Assembly: GCF_034424525.1 (NCBI RefSeq)
Contig: NZ_CP139979.1
Location: 5,045,501 to 5,109,500 of the forward strand
Origin: Sphingobium yanoikuyae
Lineage (GTDB): Bacteria > Pseudomonadota > Alphaproteobacteria > Sphingomonadales > Sphingomonadaceae
DNA length: 64,000 nt
Reading direction: 5' to 3'
Notes under the pieces: model-generated
Told to the model about the DNA's origin: nothing
The model's input: the letters and a program-made list of their open reading frames with translations, nothing else
Databases searched by the model: none
Translations under genes and position numbers: made by a program
Part shown: positions 37,304-45,895 of the stretch, in pieces
Numbering within the stretch: position 1 is the stretch's first letter
Layout of the letters: each line of letters starts with the position of its first letter

Positions 37304-38272
37304 ATGCGGACAGAGATCGATCGGCGCGGATTCATCGCAGCGGGCGCCAGCCTGATGATCGGCACGGCCGCCCGATCCGCGCTGCCGGTGATCCGGCAGG
37401 CGCCCAAGGCGCGCATCATCATCGACAATGATTTCGCCGGCGATCCCGACGGCCTGATCGCGCTCGCGCATCAACTGGCGACGAAGGCGGCCCGGCCAGT
37501 GCTGGTCACGACATCGGCGCTCGACGCGAAGCTGGCGGCACTGGGCGGACAGCCGGCCGGCGCAACCGCCGCGGCGGGCAAACAGGCGGCGATCGACCTG
37601 ATGCATATCATGGGTCTGACGAACCTCTGCCCGGTGATCGCGGGCAGCGAGCGCTTCGGCGTCGCCGGGGCACAGGCGTCGGCGGCGGCACGGGCGATCG
37701 TGGCGGAGGCGATGCGCGACGATCCGCTGCCGCTCTTCTTCACCTGCGGCGGGCCGCTCACCAATCTCGCCCAGGCGCTGCAGCTGGAGCCGGCGATCGC
37801 CGATCGCATGACCCTGGTCTGGATCGGCGGCGCCGATTATCCGCAGGGCGGCAGCGAATATAATCTGTCCACCGATCTGGAAGCCGCGCGTGCCGTGATC
37901 GAACGGAGCCGCATGCCGATCTGGCAAATTCCCGCCGGTGCCTATCGCCAGTTGCAGATGTCGGTGGCGGAAATGACGGCGACCTTGCGGCCGATGTCGG
38001 CGACGACCGCATGGCTCTATGGCCGCTATGCCGATCTGCCGCCCTTCGTCCAGCTGGGCGGCGCCATCACCCTGGGCGACAGTCCGATGGTGTTGCTGAC
38101 GTCCGTGTCTGCGGAGAGCAGCGCCTCCTCGATCATCGCCGGTCGGCGCCTGCTGGACGATTCCCGCTATGGCGCGGAAATCCCCGGCCGCTCGATCCGC
38201 CTCTTCACCCAGCTCGATGCCCGGCTGGCGCTGGCGGATTTCCTGGCCCTGATGCAGCCGCGCAGGGACTAG
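37304..38272 (+). CDS. Tat-exported nucleoside hydrolase-like protein
   Basis: A 322-residue protein of the inosine-uridine nucleoside hydrolase fold. It has a twin-arginine signal (IDRRGFIAAGASLMIG). The calcium-site motif appears as IIIDNDFAGDPDGLIAL, a variant of the usual DxDxxxDD. Other family segments are FFTCGGPLTNLAQAL and LVWIGGADYPQGGSEYN. It should be periplasmic and could cleave an N- or O-glycosidic bond. ATG 37304 follows GGGGAGAGG. Tail to tail, it overlaps the Rieske ferredoxin gene by 4 bp. Confidence 0.82.
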   Translation: MRTEIDRRGFIAAGASLMIGTAARSALPVIRQAPKARIIIDNDFAGDPDGLIALAHQLATKAARPVLVTTSALDAKLAALGGQPAGATAAAGKQAAIDLMHIMGLTNLCPVIAGSERFGVAGAQASAAARAIVAEAMRDDPLPLFFTCGGPLTNLAQALQLEPAIADRMTLVWIGGADYPQGGSEYNLSTDLEAARAVIERSRMPIWQIPAGAYRQLQMSVAEMTATLRPMSATTAWLYGRYADLPPFVQLGGAITLGDSPMVLLTSVSAESSASSIIAGRRLLDDSRYGAEIPGRSIRLFTQLDARLALADFLALMQPRRD

Positions 38273-38583
38273 CGCGCGATCTCGATCCGGTCGTCCACAA
38301 TCCGCAATTCATAGACTCTGATGGGTGCCTTGGCCGGCGGGTTCATGGCGCGGCCGGTTTCCAGATCGAACCGCGCGCCATGGACCGGGCAGGCGATCCA
38401 GCCCGCGCGCACCCGGCCGCAGGCGAGCGGCTCGTCGGCATGGGAGCAGCGATTGGCGACCGCGAACAGCCGGCTATTGCTGTGGCACAGGAGGATGCTC
38501 TCGCCGTCGACATCGACGGCCTTGGCAGTGCCTGGCGGCACATCGTCGACATGGGCGACGGCGGTGAAGGTCAGCATGGTCAT
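38269..38583 (-). CDS. Rieske [2Fe-2S] ferredoxin
   Basis: A 104-residue soluble Rieske ferredoxin. Iron-sulfur ligands are C-x-H in ANRCSHADEPLACG and C-x2-H in ACPVHGARFDLETG. It resembles the BphF/CarAc-type electron carriers that feed Rieske oxygenases. ATG 38583 is taken; ATG 38577 is possible. It is divergent from the VOC-flavoprotein-SDR operon and could supply either Rieske oxygenase in the island. No ferredoxin reductase lies in the window. Confidence 0.9.
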   Translation of the reverse strand: MTMLTFTAVAHVDDVPPGTAKAVDVDGESILLCHSNSRLFAVANRCSHADEPLACGRVRAGWIACPVHGARFDLETGRAMNPPAKAPIRVYELRIVDDRIEIAR

Positions 38584-38734
38584 GGCCCCATTCATCATGG
38601 GCCGGCGGGCGCGGCAATTGCCCGCAACCCGATGCGCGCACCGGTGCAAGCGGCGCTGCCGCACGGGTCATTCCGCTTCACTGCCCCGCCTTCGATAGTG
38701 GCCGGCAGAAGAACAGAGCGGGAGAGGGCGATCC

Positions 38735-39202
38735 GTGCGCCGGGACTATTATCAGCATGCCTATGTGACCACCGACTGGCGCCGGGCGATGGACGAGATC
38801 GGCGCGCTGCACGGCATCGGCCATTATATGGAAATGCCCAACGCGCTGTTCGACACCGGGCAGGACCGGCAGGCAGTGGCCCATTTCGCGCTGGCGACCA
38901 GGGATGAACTGCAGTTCGAGATCATCCAGCCTTTGTCGGGCGACATCGCCGTCTATCAATGGGGCCTGCCGGCGGAGGGCTTTGGCCTTCATTATCATCA
39001 TCAGGGCCGGCATTTCGCCGATCGCGCCGCCTTTGACGCGGCAGTCGCGGCGGCCAAAGCGCGCTGGGCGATGCCGATCGCCTGGGACACGATGGGCGGC
39101 ACCTATGCCTATTTCGATGCGCGGGCGGATCTGGGCCATTATCTCGAATATTTCTGCTTCCCGCCCGGATCGCATCTCGAAGCGGTGCCGAGCTTCGGAT
39201 GA
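38735..39202 (+). CDS. VOC-family (glyoxalase/dioxygenase fold) protein
   Basis: A 155-residue vicinal-oxygen-chelate protein. Candidate metal ligands are H in YYQHAYVT, E in LQFEIIQPL, H in GFGLHYHHQG and E in GHYLEYF, two per beta-alpha-beta-beta-beta half. It may be an isomerase, lyase or dioxygenase. The start is GTG 38735 after GGAGAGGG. Its stop overlaps the flavoprotein start (ATGA), so it is the first gene of a three-gene coupled operon. Confidence 0.82.
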   Translation: MRRDYYQHAYVTTDWRRAMDEIGALHGIGHYMEMPNALFDTGQDRQAVAHFALATRDELQFEIIQPLSGDIAVYQWGLPAEGFGLHYHHQGRHFADRAAFDAAVAAAKARWAMPIAWDTMGGTYAYFDARADLGHYLEYFCFPPGSHLEAVPSFG

Positions 39203-40917
39203 TGGAGAGCTTCGACCTCATCGTCGTCGGATCGGGCGCGGCCGGCGCCATGGCAGCCTTGCGGGGCGCGGATCTCGGCCTCTCCGTCCTGATCGTGGAG
39301 AAGGCGCATCAATTTGGCGGCACGTCCGCGACCTCGGGCGGGGTGATGTGGGTGCCGGGCCATGGGCTGGATGGCGACCAGGGCGACAGCGCGGCCGAGG
39401 CGTTGCGCTATCTGCGCAGCGTCATCGGCGTATCGGTCGATGCGGAACGGCTGGCCGCCTATGTCGACCGCGCGCCGGAAATGCTGCGCTTCCTGAAGGA
39501 CAGCGGCGTGCCGGTGATGGCGGCGGCCTGGCCCGATTATTTCCCCGATGCACCCGGCGCGCGGGCGGATCGTTCCATCATCTGCCCCACCTTTGACGGG
39601 CGGCAATTGGGGGATGATCGCTATCCGCTGATGCGGGCGCAATATAGCCGGTTCACGCTGTTCCGCCGCTATGCGATGGACCTCAGCCAGACCTTCGCCC
39701 TGATGATGCAGCAGCGCGGCTGGCGCTGGACGGCGGCAAAGATGATCGCGCGCTACTGGCTCGACATCGGCACGCGGCGGCTGTCGGCGCGGGATCGGCG
39801 CTTCACCCAAGGGGCGGGGCTGATGGGCGCGCTCTACAAGCAGGTTTTCGCCCGCGGTGTCGAACTGCGGCTGGAAACCGCGCTGGAGGGGCTGACGCTC
39901 GCCGCCGACGGCCGCGTGTCGGGCATCACCGTCCGCCGCTTCGGGCAGGTGCAGCAGATCGCCGCGCACCATGGCGTGGTGCTGGCGGCCGGCGGCTTTG
40001 AATGGAATCAGGCGCTGCGCGAGCGTTTCTACCCGGTGCCCGGTCTCGCCCGCCACAGTTCGACCCCGGAGGAGGGCAATCGCGGCGAGGCGCTGATCGC
40101 GGCGGAGGCGATCGGCGCCTCACTCGCCCATACCGATCAGGGCTGGTGGATACCGACCATGACCCTGCCGGCGCCGGGCGCCGCCAATTTCCACGAAATC
40201 CATCAGGCCGCTTTCGATGTCGGCCGGCCGTGGAGCGTGTGCGTCAACCGGCTGGGGCTGCGCTTCGTTAATGAGGCGACCGGCTATGACCGGTTCGGCC
40301 AGGCGATGGTGGCGGATCAGGTGAAGACCGGCGCCAACATGCCCTGCTGGCTGATCTTCGACGCCAAGTTCCGGGCAAAGTTCAGCGCCGGCGGGCTGAT
40401 GCCCACGGTCCATACGCCCGATCATCGCATTCCCGGCCATTGGTGGGACCATTATGTCTTCCGCGCCGGATCGATCGAGGAACTGGCGCGCAAGATCGGC
40501 ATCGCGCCGCAGGCCTTGAGCGAAACCGTGCAGGTGATGAACGGCTATGCGCAGACCGGCGTCGATCCCGAATTTGGCCGGGGCGGCAATATCTATGATC
40601 GCTTCTTCGGCGATCCCGGCGTCACCCCCAACCCCAATCTGGGGCCGATCGATACCGCGCCCTTCTATGCCGTGCCGATCGACAATGGCGATCTGGGCAC
40701 CAAGGGCGGGCTGCGCTGCGACGCACAGGCGCGGGTGCTGGATGGCGGCGGTCGGCCGATCCCGCATCTCTATGCCGCGGGCAATTGCGCCGCGAGCCCC
40801 TTTGGCGACTGCTATCCCGGTGCCGGCGCGACGATCGGTCCGGCGCTGACCTTCGGCTTTGTCGCGGCGGAGGACATTGCGGCGCGAGCGCACGAGCAGC
40901 AGAGGATGACGGCATGA
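39199..40917 (+). CDS. FAD-dependent oxidoreductase (3-ketosteroid dehydrogenase-like)
   Basis: A 572-residue flavoprotein of the fumarate-reductase/3-ketosteroid-1-dehydrogenase group. The FAD Rossmann motif is DLIVVGSGAAGAMAAL; FGGTSATSGGVMWVPGHG is the second conserved segment, and the C-terminal FAD contact is AAGNCAASPFGDCYPGAGAT. Such enzymes introduce a double bond next to a ring ketone. The family resemblance suggests an alicyclic or steroid-like intermediate, but the substrate is not known. Coupled to both neighbours by 4-nt overlaps. Confidence 0.87.
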   Translation: MMESFDLIVVGSGAAGAMAALRGADLGLSVLIVEKAHQFGGTSATSGGVMWVPGHGLDGDQGDSAAEALRYLRSVIGVSVDAERLAAYVDRAPEMLRFLKDSGVPVMAAAWPDYFPDAPGARADRSIICPTFDGRQLGDDRYPLMRAQYSRFTLFRRYAMDLSQTFALMMQQRGWRWTAAKMIARYWLDIGTRRLSARDRRFTQGAGLMGALYKQVFARGVELRLETALEGLTLAADGRVSGITVRRFGQVQQIAAHHGVVLAAGGFEWNQALRERFYPVPGLARHSSTPEEGNRGEALIAAEAIGASLAHTDQGWWIPTMTLPAPGAANFHEIHQAAFDVGRPWSVCVNRLGLRFVNEATGYDRFGQAMVADQVKTGANMPCWLIFDAKFRAKFSAGGLMPTVHTPDHRIPGHWWDHYVFRAGSIEELARKIGIAPQALSETVQVMNGYAQTGVDPEFGRGGNIYDRFFGDPGVTPNPNLGPIDTAPFYAVPIDNGDLGTKGGLRCDAQARVLDGGGRPIPHLYAAGNCAASPFGDCYPGAGATIGPALTFGFVAAEDIAARAHEQQRMTA

Positions 40918-41678
40918 CGGAACAGAAGGTCGCGATCGTCACCGGCGCGGCAGGCGGCATTGGCGCGGCGATCGTGCGCGCCCTGTGCGCCGATGGCGTG
41001 GCCGTGCTGGGCACCGGCCGCAGCGCGGACAAGCTGGCGGCGCTGGCGGCTGCGCTGCCGCAGAACGCCGCCTTTGCCTTCGTCGCGGCGGACATTGGCG
41101 ATGAGGATGCGCCGGACAGGATCGTGGCGGAGGCACTGGCACGGTTCGGGCGGGTCGATCATCTGGTCAACAATGCCGGCGCGGGGGTGTGGGCGCCGGT
41201 GCATGACACCAGCGACGCCATGCTGGACGAAGTGATCGGCCTGTCGCTGCGCGCGCCCTTCCGCCTGTGCCGGGCCGTCCTGCCGCATATGGGCATGGGG
41301 TCGGCGATCGTCACCATTGGTTCCACCTTCGGCATCATGGGCGGAATGGATGGCGGCATCTATTGCGCGGTGAAGGCGGGGCTGATCGGCCTCACCCAGA
41401 CGATGGCGGCGCAATATGGCGAACAGGGCATCCGTTCCAACATCGTCGCGCCGACCGTGGTGCGCACGCCGATGACCGACGCCGCCTGGGACTATCCCGC
41501 CTTCCAGCGGATCAACCAGGGGCTGACGCCTTTCTATCGCGATTGCGCGCCGGAGGACGTCGCTCATGTTGTCGCCTTCCTCTGTTCCGACAAAGGCGAA
41601 TATATCAATGGCCAGGTGATCGCGGTGGATGGCGGCTGGTCGACCACCCGGATGATCAACAGCCGCTTTGCCGGCTAG
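40914..41678 (+). CDS. Short-chain dehydrogenase/reductase (1)
   Basis: A 254-residue classical SDR. The cofactor motif is TGAAGGIG, then NNAG, the serine region TIGSTFGIMGG and the catalytic YxxxK in IYCAVKAGL. It should oxidise an alcohol or reduce a ketone with NAD(P). It ends the VOC-flavoprotein-SDR operon. The stop codon TAG is also the first bases of the palindromic element at 41677. Confidence 0.91.
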   Translation: MTEQKVAIVTGAAGGIGAAIVRALCADGVAVLGTGRSADKLAALAAALPQNAAFAFVAADIGDEDAPDRIVAEALARFGRVDHLVNNAGAGVWAPVHDTSDAMLDEVIGLSLRAPFRLCRAVLPHMGMGSAIVTIGSTFGIMGGMDGGIYCAVKAGLIGLTQTMAAQYGEQGIRSNIVAPTVVRTPMTDAAWDYPAFQRINQGLTPFYRDCAPEDVAHVVAFLCSDKGEYINGQVIAVDGGWSTTRMINSRFAG

Positions 41679-41781
41679 AGCGTTCTGAAATCGGCTGGAA
41701 CAGCCGATGGCTCGCAGAATGCGAAAAAACAAAAGACAATTGGAGCGCTGGCCGATTCAATCTAATCGGCCAGCGCTCCAA
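41677..41781. repeat. Composite palindromic repeat (REP-like), overlapping a gene end
   Basis: Two inverted repeats lie side by side. The first is TCGGCTG-GAA-CAGCCGA (41691-41707) inside a weaker outer stem (GCGTTCTG near 41680 with CAGAATGC near 41716). The second is an 18-bp perfect stem, TTGGAGCGCTGGCCGATT (41740-41757) and AATCGGCCAGCGCTCCAA (41764-41781), loop CAATCT. Between them is an A-rich stretch. The right arm encodes the last residues and stop of the DUF2520 gene. It resembles dispersed extragenic palindromes of alphaproteobacteria and may also stop both convergent transcripts. Confidence 0.7.
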
Positions 41782-42625
41782 GATCGTCGCGCAGCGCGTC
41801 GTCGTCCCGGTCGAGCGCATCGAGTGTCGCCAGCGCCATCGCGCGATAGGCCAGCATCAGGTCGGGTGCGTCCGCGCTCAGCGCCGTCAGGTGATTGCCG
41901 ATCGTCGCCCGGTCGCCGCGCAGCAGCGGGCCGGACAGGGCATCGATCCCGCGATCCAGGCTGTTGTCGAGCGCGGCCCGGACCAGTGGCGCCAGCAGCG
42001 CGCCGGGCTCCACCACGCCGGCCGTCGCCAGTGCGTCGGAGGCACCGGCGATCAGCGTCACCAGATGATTGGCCGCATGACAGAGCGCGGCATGATAGAG
42101 CGCGCGATGTTCTTCCGCGACCTCGACCGCAACGCCACCCAGCAGCGCGACCAGCCTGCGTGCCGCCGCGATAGAAGGCGCATCGGCGCCGGTGATGGCG
42201 AAGCGGGCGCCCTGCATTCGCGCGACTTCGGCGGCCGGATCGCCGGTGAAGGTCATGGCGGGATGAACGGCGGCGGTGATCGCGCCCTGCGCTCGCAGCG
42301 GGTCAAGCAGCGCCGCGCCGCTGCGCCCGCTGACATGGCAGATGGTGGCAGACAGCGGCATAGTGGCCAGATCCGCGATCACCGCCGGCAGGGCGTCGTC
42401 CGCCACCGCCAGCAGGATCAGGTCGCAATTGGATGACAGCGAAGTTGACAGGGCAACGGCCTGCGCACGGCCAATCGCCTCGAGCGCAGCGGCGGCATGA
42501 TCCGGATTGCGACCCTGCACCAGGATCGGCGCAGCGCTGTGCGGCGCCAGTGCCAGCCCCAGCGCGCGCGCGACCCGGCCGGTGCCGATGAGGCCGATCT
42601 GGCGATAGGCGGGATGCTCGGTCAT
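41762..42625 (-). CDS. DUF2520-family Rossmann-like protein
   Basis: A 287-residue protein: IGLIGTGRVARALGLAL is a dinucleotide-binding motif, then LILLAVADDALPAVI and a C-terminal helical part with HRALYHAALCHAANHL. This is the NADP-binding-like plus DUF2520 layout, similar to 6-phosphogluconate dehydrogenase-type folds. The reaction is unknown. It is a widespread gene and probably not part of the catabolic island. Its last six codons (GALAD and stop) lie in the repeat at 41740-41781. Confidence 0.85.
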   Translation of the reverse strand: MTEHPAYRQIGLIGTGRVARALGLALAPHSAAPILVQGRNPDHAAAALEAIGRAQAVALSTSLSSNCDLILLAVADDALPAVIADLATMPLSATICHVSGRSGAALLDPLRAQGAITAAVHPAMTFTGDPAAEVARMQGARFAITGADAPSIAAARRLVALLGGVAVEVAEEHRALYHAALCHAANHLVTLIAGASDALATAGVVEPGALLAPLVRAALDNSLDRGIDALSGPLLRGDRATIGNHLTALSADAPDLMLAYRAMALATLDALDRDDDALRDDLGALAD

Positions 42626-42657
42626 GGCGCGCCTATATCCCGGCCGGTGCGGCTACT

Positions 42658-43518
42658 CTAGCCCGGATTGGTGGCGGTCACGATCCAGGCGGCGCCGTCG
42701 ATCAGGATCGCCGTCTCGCCGGGCCGCGCGGCGAAGGCCTGGCGCACCGCCTGGGCGGCGCGATCCCGCACATCGGCAGGCTGATCGGCGAGCGCGCGGG
42801 AGAGCGGGCCGACCTCGAACGCCATGGCGAGCGCATCGTCCAGCGCGGCCTCGCGATTGGCGCCCTGCCCGAAGGGGATGACGCCATCGATCGGGGCAAG
42901 GTCGATTTCGGCAAAGCCGGCCTCGGTCAGGATGCGCGTCACCCGTACCGGATCGCCAAAGGAGAAGGGGCCGGGTGCTTCGGGATCGGGCGGCGCCAGC
43001 GGCGGCACGATGTCGCGGATCGCGCCCATCGGCAGGCGCACCCAGTCATTGTCCGCCGCCGCGCGCCAGCAGACGAAGGCGATCCGCCCGCCCGGCCGCA
43101 GCCAGCGCCGCATATGCGCAAAGCTGACCACGGGATCGTCGAAGAACATCACGCCGAAGCGCGAGAAGAGCAGGTTGAAGCCGTGGGTGGTCAATGTCGC
43201 GCTGCCGGCATCGGCCAGCGCGTAGCGGATCGGCAGGTCGGCGGGTTGCTGCGATTGGGCGAGCGCGATCAGCGGCCCGGAAATGTCGAGGCCCAGCACC
43301 TCGCCGGTTGCGCCGACCTGGCGGGCAAGCGCGATGCTGCTGGTGCCCGCGCCGCATCCCACGTCCAGCACGCGCTCGCCTGGCCGGGCGGCGGCCGCTG
43401 CCATCGCCGCATCGCCAAAGGGCGCGAGCATGGCGTCGAGCCGCTGCCGATGCGTGACCCAGCGCTCCCCGCTCGATCCGTTCCAGTCCGACACCTGATA
43501 GACATTGGGCTGCGCCAT
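42658..43518 (-). CDS. Class I SAM-dependent methyltransferase
   Basis: A 286-residue methyltransferase. The SAM-binding motif is RVLDVGCGAGTSSIAL, then VLGLDISGPLI and the post-motif WLRPGGRIAFVCWRA. Substrate unknown. It sits between the DUF2520 gene (32 bp downstream) and the CoA-transferase operon (68 bp upstream) on the same strand, so it could be read through from either promoter. Confidence 0.88.
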   Translation of the reverse strand: MAQPNVYQVSDWNGSSGERWVTHRQRLDAMLAPFGDAAMAAAAARPGERVLDVGCGAGTSSIALARQVGATGEVLGLDISGPLIALAQSQQPADLPIRYALADAGSATLTTHGFNLLFSRFGVMFFDDPVVSFAHMRRWLRPGGRIAFVCWRAAADNDWVRLPMGAIRDIVPPLAPPDPEAPGPFSFGDPVRVTRILTEAGFAEIDLAPIDGVIPFGQGANREAALDDALAMAFEVGPLSRALADQPADVRDRAAQAVRQAFAARPGETAILIDGAAWIVTATNPG

Positions 43519-43586
43519 CTTCTTTCCTTTTTGCGAATCGTTCGCAAAAATCTAATGGCTGGCGATCAACTTGCAAGAGCGGCTGA

Positions 43587-44786
43587 TTACCAAATGACGC
43601 GACGGGCGATCAGGTCGTCAATTTCGCTGTCACGCAATCCCAATATCTCGCTATAGACCAGATGGTTATGCTCGCCGAGCAACGGCGCGCCACGGGTGAT
43701 GCTGGCCTCGTCCGGTGTCATGCGCCAGCCCGGCCCGATGATCGGTCGTGGCTCGCCCTTGGCGTCGCTGACCATGCGATAGGCATCCAGCGCCCAGAGC
43801 GCCTCGCTGCCGATCAGGTCGAGCGAGGACTGGCTGCGAAAGGCTGGCACGCCCGCCAGAAGCAGCGCCTGCGCCATCGCTTCGGCGTCCCATTCGGGAC
43901 TGCGTTGGGCGATCGTCGCGTCGAGCGCGTCCCGATTGGCGATGCGGGCGGCCGAATCGGCGAAGCGGGGATCAACGGCCAGCACCTGCGCGTCGATCGT
44001 GGCACAGAAGGCGCGCCATTCCCGGTCATCGGCGATGGCGAGACTGATCCATTGCCCGTCGGCGCAAGGATAGCAGCCATGGGGCGCCATGGCGGCATGG
44101 GCGTTGCCCGTCACCTGCGGCAACTCGCCGGTCAGGCCATAGGCGAACAGGCTGTCACCGACCATCATCGACAGCGTCTCGACCGCTGAAAGGTCGATAA
44201 ACTGGCCCTCGCCGGTCGTTTCTCGATGGTGGAGCGCGGCGATGATCGCCAGTGCGGCGGCGGCGCCGACGGTCGAATCGCCATAGCGGATATTCATCCC
44301 CGCCGGCGTCTCGCCCGCATGGCCGACCAGCGCATTGAGCCCGCCCAGCGCCGCGAAAGAGGGGGCATAGCCGGTCTGGTAGCCGAGCGGCCCGTCGCGC
44401 CCGTACATTTTGATCGAGAGCTGGATGATGTCGGGGCGGATCGCACGGACATCCACATAGCCCAGGCCCGATCGCTCCATCGCGCCGGGCCGCAGATTGT
44501 CGATCAGCACATCGGACGCGGCGATCATCGCGCGCAGATGGGCCATGCCCTCGTCCGACTTCATGTCGAGCTGGACGCTCAGCACCTCCTGATTGATGCT
44601 GCGGAAATAGGGGGCGCTGTCGATATCGGCCCCGCCATAGGCGCGCATCTCGTCCAGATTGGCGCGGCTTTCGACCTTGATGACCTCCGCGCCGAGGAAG
44701 GCGAGCAGCTTGCCGGCATAGGGGCCGGCCCAGACCTTGGCGATCTCCAGCACACGGACACCGGCGAGCGGTCCGCCCCGGCTCAT
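43587..44786 (-). CDS. CaiB/BaiF-family CoA transferase (1)
   Basis: A 399-residue class III CoA transferase. The start LAGVRVLEIAKVWAGPYAGK with FLGAEVIKVES is typical. The catalytic aspartate is D170 in IRYGDSTVGAA. It moves CoA between acids, or racemises or eliminates in some members. Last gene of a six-gene minus-strand operon. Its ATG overlaps the stop of the second CoA-transferase gene (ATGA), so the two may form a heteromeric enzyme. Confidence 0.9.
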   Translation of the reverse strand: MSRGGPLAGVRVLEIAKVWAGPYAGKLLAFLGAEVIKVESRANLDEMRAYGGADIDSAPYFRSINQEVLSVQLDMKSDEGMAHLRAMIAASDVLIDNLRPGAMERSGLGYVDVRAIRPDIIQLSIKMYGRDGPLGYQTGYAPSFAALGGLNALVGHAGETPAGMNIRYGDSTVGAAAALAIIAALHHRETTGEGQFIDLSAVETLSMMVGDSLFAYGLTGELPQVTGNAHAAMAPHGCYPCADGQWISLAIADDREWRAFCATIDAQVLAVDPRFADSAARIANRDALDATIAQRSPEWDAEAMAQALLLAGVPAFRSQSSLDLIGSEALWALDAYRMVSDAKGEPRPIIGPGWRMTPDEASITRGAPLLGEHNHLVYSEILGLRDSEIDDLIARRVIW

Positions 44787-45895
44787 CGCAGCATCGCCTG
44801 ATCGGCGCCGGGTGCGGGGGCCGGGCTGTGCAGCACCACCGGCGAGGCGCTCATGCGATAGGGGACGGTCGGATGCAGCGCACCGCCCAGCGACTGGAAG
44901 AAGCCGCGATGCCGATATTGGACATGGTCGATCAGGTCGGCGGCGCTGTTGACCTGCACCAGCGGCACGCCCGCCTGCTGCGCCGCCTGCGCCACGACAT
45001 CCTTGGCCTGGGTCGCGATCCAGGCGCGGAAATGCCGGCGGAAATCGGTGACCCGGTCGCGCGTGCAATGATATTCCAGCCAGTCCTCCGGGAAGGCATC
45101 GGCCCAGTCGGGATCGCCCATCAGCGCACACAGCCCGCGCCAGTGCGCGCGCGTCGTCATCAGCAGATAGACATGGCCGTCGGCGCAGACGAAGGCGGCG
45201 CCCGGCCCGCCCATGTCATAGCGAGTGCGTTCCGGCCCCGGTTCCGCATCCCCGGCCAGCATCCGCCCCAGCACGCAGTCGGCGCGCGACAGTTGCACGG
45301 CGACCTCGCTGATGTCGATCGCCTGTCCCATGCCGGTCCGCCGCTTGCGCAGCAGCGACGCGGCGGTGCAGAGCGCGGCCTCCAGCCCCGCCTCATAATC
45401 GCTCATGAACCGGCCTGCGCCCATCAGCGGCGGCCGATCAGGTGCGCTCTCGCTGGGCGTGTGCCAGGCCCAGCCGCCGGCATTCATAACGTTGATCGGG
45501 CGCGCGACCTGCCAATGGGGCGGGGCGTCCTGGCCAAAGGGCGTGATCGCGCAATGGACGATATCGGGCTGGCTCCCCAGCGCCAGTCCGTGCTGCGTCG
45601 CCCAGTCCGGCCCATGATCGTCGATTAGCGCATCGGCGCGCGCCAGCAGCCGGTCGAGCAGGGCGCGGTCCTGCGGCGCATCGAGGTCGAGCTGCACCGA
45701 TTTCTTGTTGCTGTTGAGGTAGCGGAACAGCGTGCTCTGCCCGTCATGAAACGGCCCCATGGCGCGGGTCGGGGCGCCGCCGGGCGCTTCGACCTTTATC
45801 ACCTCCGCGCCGAAATCGGCCAGCAACCGGGCGGCAAATTCGCCCGTCACCCGCTCTGCCGTCTCCACGATCACCAGCCCGGCCAGCGCCGTCAC
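44783..45895 (-). CDS. CaiB/BaiF-family CoA transferase (2)
   Basis: A 370-residue class III CoA transferase, clearly different from its neighbour. Family segments are LLADFGAEVIKVEAPGG and NSNKKSVQLDLDAPQD; the catalytic aspartate is D166 in RFMSDYEAG. The start is GTG 45895-45893, overlapping the HyuA stop (GTGA). Pairing of two unequal CaiB proteins, each with its aspartate, suggests a heterodimer or two successive CoA-transfer steps. Confidence 0.88.
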   Translation of the reverse strand: MTALAGLVIVETAERVTGEFAARLLADFGAEVIKVEAPGGAPTRAMGPFHDGQSTLFRYLNSNKKSVQLDLDAPQDRALLDRLLARADALIDDHGPDWATQHGLALGSQPDIVHCAITPFGQDAPPHWQVARPINVMNAGGWAWHTPSESAPDRPPLMGAGRFMSDYEAGLEAALCTAASLLRKRRTGMGQAIDISEVAVQLSRADCVLGRMLAGDAEPGPERTRYDMGGPGAAFVCADGHVYLLMTTRAHWRGLCALMGDPDWADAFPEDWLEYHCTRDRVTDFRRHFRAWIATQAKDVVAQAAQQAGVPLVQVNSAADLIDHVQYRHRGFFQSLGGALHPTVPYRMSASPVVLHSPAPAPGADQAMLR

